The notes under the pieces: model-generated
Told to the model about the DNA's origin: nothing
Database searches by the model: none
Seen by the model: the letters and a program-made list of their open reading frames with translations, nothing else
Part shown: in pieces, positions 55,740 through 64,000 of the stretch
How positions within the stretch are numbered: the stretch's first letter is position 1
How the letters are laid out: every line of letters starts with the position of its first letter
Program-made: the position numbers and the translations under genes
Assembly: GCA_963082875.1 (NCBI GenBank)
Contig: OY720098.1
Coordinates: 124,001 to 188,000, forward strand
DNA from: Corella eumyota
Taxonomy: Eukaryota > Chordata > Ascidiacea > Phlebobranchia > Corellidae
Length of the DNA: 64,000 nucleotides
Direction: 5' to 3'

Positions 55740-58650
55740 GTTTAAAAATTAACTGTTTTTTATTTTTTTTCAGATTTTTTTAATAATATACTTTTTAAAT
55801 GTTTTGATATAATCCAACAAGATGTGTGAATTGCCAGTGTGCCAATTTGGAAAATGTGTCAATTTGAAAAAAATGTACGATATGGAAAGATAGGAGAATC
55901 TGAAAAATTTTAAAATGTGTTAAAAAAAAATTGTGCAAATTTAATAAAAGGGCAATACTTGGAAAAAAATGTGTCAAATTATTATTAAATGCACAGGTCC
56001 AATAAAAAATGGTCGTTTTTAAATAAAGTTAAAATATATACGCTTTAATACATTCTTAAAGTATCATTATAAAACGTGTTAAAAATGATTTCTTGTTTTT
56101 TTTTAATATTTTAAAAATCAGCGATTAATGCATAAAGTTTAATTTGTTGTATGATATAAAAGCAATACAATAAAACCGCTGGTTAAAAATATTTTTTTAA
56201 GTTTTTAGGATAATGTAAAGATTTTTCTAAATATAATAGTTTATATATCGTAAGTTTAACCATTATTCACGTTTAAAAAATCACATAAAAATATAAATTT
56301 TGGATAACATGATTTATCTATAGCGATACCAAAAAAGTTTAATTATAAATTTATTTTTGTTGTTATAATTAAAATACATAGATTGTTTAAATTTAAGTAA
56401 ATAAGTTTTAATAGTCCTAAAATAAAACCTAGCCAAAAATTTGTTACAAAATAACTAGTTGATCATTTTAAATATTTAGTTTTTATTGATAATTGCGGGG
56501 TGCATACATTGATTCACTGTCAATCATCACTTAAAAATCGCTATTAAAGAGATGTAATAAATAAAAAGAAACGCGACTAATATTTATATTCTATATGAAT
56601 CTATTGCGTAATAACCTTTTTTTATGTTACATGACAGGCACTGTTAGAATTTTAGTACTAGACTGACTAAGTATTTGTGAAAAATATTTTTTAACGATTT
56701 TTTAATTAAGAAATAAATGTAGTTGAACTTTTTATTCTATTAAAAGGTCTTTGACAGACGGGAACGAACGTCATTGAAATTTTAAAAGTTCTAACCAACA
56801 AATACTGAATGGAATATTACAAAATATCAGTGGTCTGAATGAAAAATTTTGCATAGAATCTAATACAAATATTAAACATTGCTGAAAGCATTAATATATC
56901 GTAAAATATAATGTGGATTTTGTTTTATATATGTATACCCTTATATATTTATGATTTACGATTGTGGGTTTTTTATAATAAATTCCATATGCGTATTCGT
57001 TTTTGTTTTTTTTTCCAGAAATTTATGTACGCTTTTCCGAATAATTTAACATTCTAAAAAGCGAAATTTTTTACTAATTTTTTTGAGTTATTAAAAGATT
57101 TTAAAATTATAATTTACAAAAAACATACAAAAATCTAGTGAGGTGATATTTAGTGTCTAAACCACTACTAGTAATCTTTAATAAAATCACATTAAAAAAC
57201 CTTTAATGCATATAAGTCTTAAACATCTCAAAACTGAGTTAGGGTAAACAGTGTTTCTCTATGTTCAGGTTGTGAAGGCAAACTTCTCCATACCAAAGAT
57301 AAAAATTATAAAAAAAAAGAAATTTACCTTAAGTGAGCTGCAAAATATTTTAGATTCAAAAGGTTTTTCAGGAGATTTAATGTTTGGACCTTTAACAAGA
57401 TTTAAATTCAGATTGTTTTTTTCACTTAAATAACTTTCAAAGTTGGAAAATGACCTCATTTCAATAAAAGGTGTCTAAAATATTTTTAAGTAGTTTATTA
57501 AGACTAGCCACTGGCATAAACTACAGTTGGCATTTTAGTTGTAAGCCCATTAATTAAACATACATAGATTGTCCATTAATTTTCATTTTATATAGATGTT
57601 TTTATTATCTCTATTGTTCGTAATTTTTTTTTTACTTCTTATCGTTTTTATAAAGAAAAAATTTTATTTGGTTTGCTGGGCGCAAAAACTCATAAATAGT
57701 TGGGGTTTAAAGTAAGGTTCAAAATTAGTTTTTTGCCCATTATTTAATATTTAATTTGTTTATTGTGTGCTTTGTTGTATGTGATTTTGCATTGCATGAT
57801 TTGTTCCATTTTTAATTTATATTAAAATTCACTAATAGAGTAGATTTAATTATTTAACAAGACAGTTTAATACATATATCTAGTAACTGCACCTTTTAAA
57901 AAATACTATTAGTACCATGTACCCAACAAAACATAATATGTTTTAAGGTTACTTATAAACGCAATAACAAATGCATTTTCATATCAAAGCAAATGTGGTT
58001 ATTAATACAGATTACTAGAAAACAAATGAGTTATATACATATTTAAACGTATTGCAGTAAAAATACTACGTTTTACCTATACTACATACATTTTTTTTAT
58101 TTGTGTTTGGAGTTTCTGCCACCAATAAACACTGTAATAACAAAATATTTAAGAAAAATTATACGATTTAAATATTTAATTTTAATTTTTGCGTTTGTAT
58201 AAATATCTATCAATAGAAAATACTTTAATATAAAGCTTTTTAGTTTGTTGCAAGATCACGTCGTGGATATTAATAATAAAAGCAACTTTCTGTAAACTAA
58301 AAATAAAAAAATCAAGTTGTAATTTGCAGTGATAATTTAATTTTGAGGTAAGTTTTTTTTAATTTACAAACGTCTCCGACCTTTCTACAAAAATCACATT
58401 GTTTTTTAAATAAAATATTTAAAAGTGCAACTTTTTAAAGTCTTTGTGATTTAATCATGGCATAAAAATATTTATTTTTATTTTATTTTTAAACCTTGAT
58501 ATATATGTATTTATAATCGAATTAGATTTTAAACACTAACATCAATTTATTATAATAAATAATAATAAAAAAATTAAAACAAATAAATAAAATGGCGTGA
58601 CACTATATAAATTACATTACATGTAATGTAATATCTATAGTAACACTGGC
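55740..58650. other. AT-rich non-coding interior of the TIR element
   Basis: No open frame above about 64 codons, no RNA gene recognised. A degenerate SINE tail is near 57218-57303 (AAAACTGAGTTAGGGTAAAC, CTCTATGTTCAGGTTGTGAA). Otherwise I see nothing in it. Confidence 0.6.
57218..57303 (+). mobile_element. degenerate SINE tail
   Basis: AAACATCTCAAAACTGAG, GGGTAAACAGTG and TCTATGTTCAGGTTGTGAAG line up with the SINE tail order. Old copy inside the TIR element. Confidence 0.6.
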
Positions 58651-58655
58651 AATAT

Positions 58656-58846
58656 GAGGTAACGCTATAAACGGTATAAACTCATGCTGCCAACACACAA
58701 CCAGCATCTTATTATTATCGGGCAATTACAACCTATAATATTCCACACTGGCAAATTTAACTCGAGACTTTGTCGGGGTTACTGATGTTACTCTATGTTT
58801 AGGTCTTTAAGCTTTCTTTCTCACATCAAGAAAAAATAAATGTAAA
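58656..58846 (+). mobile_element. degenerate SINE 3' portion near the right end of the TIR element
   Basis: GCTATAAACGGTATAAACTC, ATCGGGCAATTACAACCTAT, GTCGGGGTTACTGATGTTAC, CTCTATGTTTAGG in order. Confidence 0.8.
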
Positions 58847-58904
58847 AAAAAAAATTATTTGGCAACCTTGGCACATTTTTTTTTTGGCACATGTGCCAAA
58901 CGAA

Positions 58905-58960
58905 CCCGCAAGCCCGTCTCAGGTTGCTAGGAGACCCGCAAGCCCGTCTCAGGTTGCTCA
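58905..58960 (+). repeat. 30-bp tandem duplication at the right edge of the TIR element
   Basis: ACCCGCAAGCCCGTCTCAGG then TTGCTAGGAG is followed by a second ACCCGCAAGCCCGTCTCAGG TTGCT. It makes the element boundary ambiguous by 30 bp. Confidence 0.85.
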
Positions 58961-59488
58961 GGTTGCTTTGTGATGTAAGAAATCGTTCAGGTTGCTAGGT
59001 TGGTTTGTGATGTAAGAAAACCGTAAGTTCGTTGATATTTAGAAAATTTGTTTTAAAATACAAATTAATTCTAGTCAGCTAGTGATTCTAGATTAAATGT
59101 GTATAATGATCTACTATTAACCGACTTTATGACGTCACAATCATATAACAAATCTTAAAAGGAATCTAGTTTTAAGAAATTTAAAAAAGCAGAAAATGAA
59201 AATTCAGTTTAGGTTTCTGTTAATATAACAAAAATATTAAGAAAATTAATTTTAAAATAACAAAACAAGAATAATTTATTGCCTTAAGACTGAAGCACCG
59301 GAAAGTAGCAAAATGTATTATTTATTAGCCACCCTTTGCCTATTAAAGTCAACTTTTGGTGCCAAATAGGATAAATTTGAAAGGGTTATTCTATTGCTTT
59401 TTCGTTTACAAACGCTTTAGAGACTAAATTATAACCAAAATAAATTATTTTTTAGTTTTAAGATTTTAAGAACATTTAGTTTTTGAAA

Positions 59489-62400
59489 ATGAGCCAAGAT
59501 TATAAGAATCCGCCGCTTCCAGGGCAGGTAATATGACGTCATAATATAAGTTATAATAACGTAACATTTGTGCTATTTTAAACGAAATAATTAATTAAAA
59601 TTACTAAATTGGGAATCAATAATTAACAAAAAAGTTGATGTTAAAATAAGTAATATAGAAAAATAAAAATTTGAAATTTAAAATTTTTAATTAAACAAAT
59701 TATTAATTAGTAAAATTTTCAAAATAAAGAAATATCAATTATTTAATTAAAGAAATTAATAATTAGTAAAATTAACTCTTACCACGTTGAAAACTAAATA
59801 TTATAACAACTTTAAACCGGAAGTTATAACAAACTATCCTGTATGACGTAATAACTGCTTTTGTCACAGGTCGCCCCGCAGTTCCAAACCCAGTACAACC
59901 AACCTCCCCAAGGTCAACAAGGTCAACAAGGTCAATGGATGAACCTCCCCTCAGCCCTTCCTGGTTGCCCCCCAGGACTCGAGTATTTGACCCAACTTGA
60001 CCAACTCCTTATCCACCAACAAGTCGAACTCTTTGAAGGTTTGTGACGTCATATAAATGGTCATATAGGCCATCATTTCAAACACAAAATGGTCATATAG
60101 GCCATCATTTCAAACACAAAAAGTTAAAATTTGTTGAAGTTTGTGTGTTAACTACTTTTATAAAACTTTCAATGAAATTATAATTGGAACAATTTAACCA
60201 ATTATGACGTCACAAATAATTTTAGCTTTGACGAACATCGAGACAAAGAACAGATACGCGATCAAGAACAGTGTTGGTCAGCAATGCTACTTTGCACATG
60301 AAGGTAAATTTAACAATTATTAGTCTATGACGTCACTTGTTCGGGTATTGTTATGTGGGAACGTGAAAGCGTTTGTGCAACAAAGGACCATTGTTCCCGT
60401 TTGTGCAACAAAGGACCAAAGGACCAAGCGCGGATGAATACATGTTTGTTTACGTGGTTACCGATAAACAGAAATTGAATCAAGTATAGTGTTATCACGG
60501 ATGAATACACTTAAACGGTTAAATGTTTTTAAAAAAGGCGAAAACATTTTTCGTTTTCGCGGATGATTATAATTTTACGCGGATGAATATTTTTACAGAA
60601 TCTGAGCTGTGCATGAGAATTTGTTGCGGGAACCAGAGAGGTTTTATGATGCACGTCGTCGATAACCTTGGCAACGTGAGTATGACGTCATAAGTAGTTT
60701 CCTTTTCATAACGTCACAATAACTAATACATTATGACGTAGGAGGTGATAAGGATGACGCGTCCATTTAAATGCTGGGCCGGATGTTGTTGGTGCGCGAA
60801 CCAGGATTGTTGCGCTCATGAGATCGACGTCGAAGCTCCTCCGGGAAACGTCATCGGGAAGATCAGACAATCGTAAGTATGACGTAGGCGGTCATGATTG
60901 TGACGTAGCTATTGTGACAGTGACGTACATGGCAATTGTTGTGACGTTGCTGTTGTTAGTATGACGTATGGGGTCGTAAGTATGACGTTGCGATCTTGAT
61001 TGTTACGTAGCTGTTGTTACAGTGACGTGGAAGGTCATTGTTGTGACGTAGCTGTCGTTAGTATGACGTATGGTGCCGTAAGTATGACGAAGGGGGTCCT
61101 GATTGTGACGTAGGGGGTCCTGATTGTGACAATGACATAAGGGCATTGTTGTGACGTAGCTATTGTTAGTATGACGTAAGGGGTCGTAAGTATGACGTAG
61201 GCGGTCATGATTGTGAAGTAGCTATTGTTACAGTGGCGTGGAAGGTCATTGTTGTGACGTAGCTGTCGTTAGTATGACGTAGGGGGTCGTGATTGTGACG
61301 TAGGGGGTCCTGATTGTGACGTAGGATGTCCCGATTGTAACAATGACATAAGGGGCATTGTTGTGACGTAGCTGTTGTTAGTATGACGTAAGGGGTCGTA
61401 GGTATGACGTAGGCGGTCATGATTGTGACGTAGCTGTTGTGATAATGACGTTGGGGTCATTGTTGTGACGTAGCTGTTGTTAGTATGACGTATGGTGCCG
61501 TAAGTATGACGAAGGGGGTCCTGATTGTGAGGTAGGGGGTCCTGATTGTGACAATGACATAAGGGCATTGTTGTGACGTAGCTATTGTTAGTATGACGTA
61601 AGGGGTCGTAAGTATGACGTAGGCGGTCATGATTGTGAAGTAGCTATTGTTACAGTGGCGTGGAAGGTCATTGTTGTGACGTAGCTGTCGTTAGTATGGC
61701 GTAGGGGGTCCTGATTGTGACGTAGGGGGTCCTGATTGTGACGTAGGATGTCCCGATTGTAACAATGACATAAGGGGCATTGTTGTGACGTAGCTGTTGT
61801 TAGTATGACGTAAGGGGTCGTAGGTATGACGTAGGGGGTCATGATTGTGACGTAGCTGTTGTGATAATGACGTTGGGGTCATTGTTGTGACGTAGCTGTT
61901 GTTAGTATGACGTATGAGGTCGTAGAAAAGAGTGACGTTAATAATATTTTTATTATGACGTAGGCAGTCATGTTGGAAGCCGAATTACACGATCGCGGAC
62001 GCGAGTGGGAACGTGATCTTCAACATTCAAGGGCCTTGTTGTATTTGTCACGGGATCTGTTGCACCTGCGACTTCCCGTTCGAGATTTTCACCCAGGATC
62101 AACAACCGGTCGGAAAGATCTCCAAACAGTGGTCGGGTCTGGTTAAGGAGATGTTCACGAATGCCACCAACTTTAGCGCTACCTGTGAGTCCTCTAAGTT
62201 TATCCTTAATGTGAGCAAAGATAACATTAGTTACCCTGACCCACTCTACCGAGTTGCCTGTGGCAGTTTGGGATATTATAGGGAATATAAATGCCCGATA
62301 ATTATGCTGCTGATTAAGTGCTGGGTCAGCAGGAGTTCATACCGTTTATAGTGCCTTACTCAAGGGCGCTACAGCATGAGATCAGTTGGAATCGAACCCA

Positions 62401-62848
62401 GGACCTCATGTAGTGAAGCCAGGTGACCACCTCAAAGCCCAAATATTCATTGTTCCATACCGAACAATTAAGAACAGTGTCAAAAACCAATTTTAATTCT
62501 TTAAATATTTGTTTAGTTCCACAAGACTTGGATGTTAAGTTGAAGGCCACGATATTGGGAGCTACTTTCCTTATCGTAAGTATAGAGAATGAATACGTTT
62601 ATTGCCGATTAACTGGTTTTATCGCGGAGTAATATGGTTATTATAACTACCGGTATTTAAGAATAACAAACAAAGGGTTTAAGTGGTATTTCTAGCGGAG
62701 GAATACGTACTTTGGTGTTACTTAAAGATGCTAAAAAGTGATTTAAAAATATTACCCAAACATATTTGTATGTAATTGGCGGATGAATACTAATAATCAG
62801 ATCTATTTACAGGATATGATGTGGTTTGAAAATCAGAACCAACAATAA
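59489..62848 (+). CDS. phospholipid scramblase, copy B
   Basis: Exons 59489-59527, 59870-60038, 60226-60303, 60599-60675, 60742-60872, 61964-62184, 62517-62575, 62813-62848; 269 residues. All splice sites match copy A (exon 4 donor GTGAGT instead of GTAAGT). Differences from copy A include one Pro to Leu in exon 1, an extra GQQ in the Gln-rich N-terminal segment (exon 2 is 9 nt longer), and Asp to Asn at the first position of the putative Ca-binding loop (FTNATNF). The last exon reads [11 protein letters not shown]. Its upstream region now begins about 560 bp after the satellite-bearing element, so its distal promoter differs from copy A. Function as for copy A, with possibly altered calcium response (inference). 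Confidence 0.93.
60873..61963 (+). repeat. splice-motif minisatellite in scramblase B intron 5, longer allele
   Basis: Same repeats as 40908-41576 but 1,091 bp. The extra 422 bp are a tandem copy: the block around 61205-61480 recurs at 61627-61902. Confidence 0.92.
62202..62426 (-). mobile_element. SINE in scramblase B intron 6
   Basis: Counterpart of the SINE at 41813-42056, with small deletions near both ends. Confidence 0.85.
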
Positions 62849-63030
62849 CTCGACAAAAACTTTGGAAATATTTTCTTCGGATTTTCTTCTTTGTTTTAGA
62901 TTGTGATTTATTCTTAAACTTTTGTTAATATTTGGAATAAAACTTTTAACTTTATTTGTTGGAGTGAAAAATTAAAAATAATTATAAGATAATTAGTAGT
63001 TAGATGATGACATCATAATCGTCATAATGC

Positions 63031-63962
63031 TTAGAACCCAGTGTCATAATCGTAGGCCGGGTTTTTTTGACTAGAGTTTATCTTGATCTCCTCGTAAGGA
63101 TGGGAGTCGTTGTCCATAGCAACGATGCTCAATTCTACAACAAAAAAATTAATAAATTATGACATCACAAACCCACAGAAGCGTTTATGACATCATGAAC
63201 CACAATAAAAGCATAATCATGGCATCACAAACGCTAACATAAAGTACAATTATGACATCACACAAGACTTACTTGATGCATTTTTCTTGCCCCCTGTAAA
63301 CACAATAAACGAGATGACAAGGAACAAGAGGATTGCTCCGACAATGGGAAGAGAGATGATGAGAGCCAGGTTATCATCCCCGATCACAGAGGAGCACAAT
63401 GCAACAAAGTTGACGTCACTGACGAGGTCCATTGTGTCTGCACACATCATCAAATTTTCATCGTAGATCTTCTCTGGATTGTCGCTTATGTAGGTGTCCA
63501 AGTCCTGAAAATATTAGCTCATAATGACAAACATTTATTACTTAAACCCTATTACCAAAAACAATATGCTGAAAAAAACAAGACTTTCTGCCAATAAGAC
63601 ATTTTTTTATTAAATATTTCTTCTGTAGAAGATTCCCTTTAATTAACAACAAAATTTAAACAATGTTATCCCCTTTAAATGTAATTTAAGAAATGCAAGA
63701 AACCACAAACCTGTAAATCACAATCACACGACCACGGATTGTTTCCCAGCCAGACTCGAAGGTTGTTATTTGTTAATTGTGACATCACGACCGGGTCAAG
63801 GTCAGTTAGAAGGTTGTCATCCAAGCGTAACCGAGTCATGGTTGACTTTGAACTTGCAAATGCATTGTTGGAAACAGACTGAAGGTCGTTTCCGGTTAGG
63901 TAAAGTCCTTCAAACGTGGCATACATAAACATATTGTTGTCCACTGCAGTTATTTGGTTGTT
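63031..63962 (-). CDS. leucine-rich repeat transmembrane protein, copy B, 3' exons; continues beyond window
   Basis: Exons 63711-63962, 63273-63504 and 63031-63134 (stop TAA at 63031-63033) match copy A exactly in borders, with few substitutions (for example Ile to Met before DLVSDVNF). LRR cap NPWSCDCDLQ, one membrane helix, tail PYEEI and NPAYDYDTGF are all kept. The upstream intron runs off the right edge, so this copy is the likelier intact gene. Convergent with scramblase B. Confidence 0.9.
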
Positions 63963-64000
63963 CTGTTAAAAGAAAAAATTTGTAGATGATAACATAATCA

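Larger units (their letters stand above)
52766..58920 (+). mobile_element. 6.1-kb non-coding element with terminal inverted repeats
   Basis: Inverted ends match over 26 bp with one mismatch: left 52775-52800 (TTGCGGGTTCGTTTGGCACA onward) and right 58886-58911 in reverse. AGGTTGCT occurs just outside both ends (52758-52765 and 58921-58928), a possible 8-bp target duplication of hAT-like length. Copy A has no counterpart between about 38947 and 38975. No transposase or other long open frame is visible. The left half is satellite (52800-55720); the right half (55740-58650) is AT-rich unique sequence, then a SINE fragment. Exact outer limits are uncertain because the right flank carries a 30-bp local duplication. 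Confidence 0.72.
44293..64000 (+). repeat. tandem segmental duplication, copy B (continues past window)
   Basis: Matches 33565-44204 in order: 44293-48944 with 33565-38222, 52021-52747 with 38219-38947, about 58960-64000 with about 38970 to beyond 43700. It is interrupted by the LTR element and the satellite-bearing element. Confidence 0.95.

Noticed and set aside
57251-57459. Overlapping 60-64 codon frames on both strands in the TIR element
   Set aside because: Low-complexity Lys/Phe-rich translation of AT-rich DNA overlapping a SINE tail; no transposase features.

Overview
The window is animal nuclear DNA: AT-rich, with many short exons joined by GT-AG introns, tRNA-derived SINEs and several intronic satellites. 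Gene content (DIP2, BTB-Kelch genes, CEP350, phospholipid scramblase, an LRR membrane protein), gene compactness and a patchy CpG pattern suggest an invertebrate chordate, most likely an ascidian of the Ciona type. That is an inference from style and protein similarity remembered, not from a search.

Layout. 1-9629 (-): 5' part of a DIP2 gene whose 3' end lies outside the window. 10616-15914 (-) and 16965-20201 (-): two tandem BTB-BACK-Kelch genes whose 5' halves are much more alike than their 3' halves. 20736-36904 (-): a full CEP350 centrosomal protein gene, about 2,700 residues by my exon sum. 39507-42566 (+): phospholipid scramblase copy A. 42749-44204 (-): the 3' part of an LRR transmembrane gene, cut at its 5' side. 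44226-47633 (-): a second, N-terminal-only CEP350 copy. 59489-62848 (+): scramblase copy B. 63031 to the window end (-): LRR gene copy B, continuing to the right.

The dominant event is a head-to-tail duplication of about 10.7 kb: sequence starting at 33565 (inside CEP350 exon 10) recurs from 44293. The junction lies inside a SINE. It leaves the first LRR copy without its 5' exons and the second CEP350 copy without its 3' exons. The truncated CEP350 reads in frame into the SINE and stops there, giving a predicted 575-residue N-terminal protein, and its transcript would run straight into the orphaned LRR exons. Copies differ by only a few percent, so the event is young, or the pair could be two haplotypes laid side by side by the assembler.

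Copy B also carries two large insertions absent from copy A, so copy A gives the empty sites: a 3.1 kb non-autonomous LTR element inside a SINE, and a 6.1 kb non-coding element with inverted ends, built largely from a 159-bp satellite arranged in a 636-bp higher-order repeat. Scramblase intron 5 in both copies is a minisatellite made of repeated splice-donor-like and acceptor-like motifs. A TGACGTCA-type motif is scattered over most introns; it keeps its CpG in some gene regions and has decayed to TGACATCA in others.
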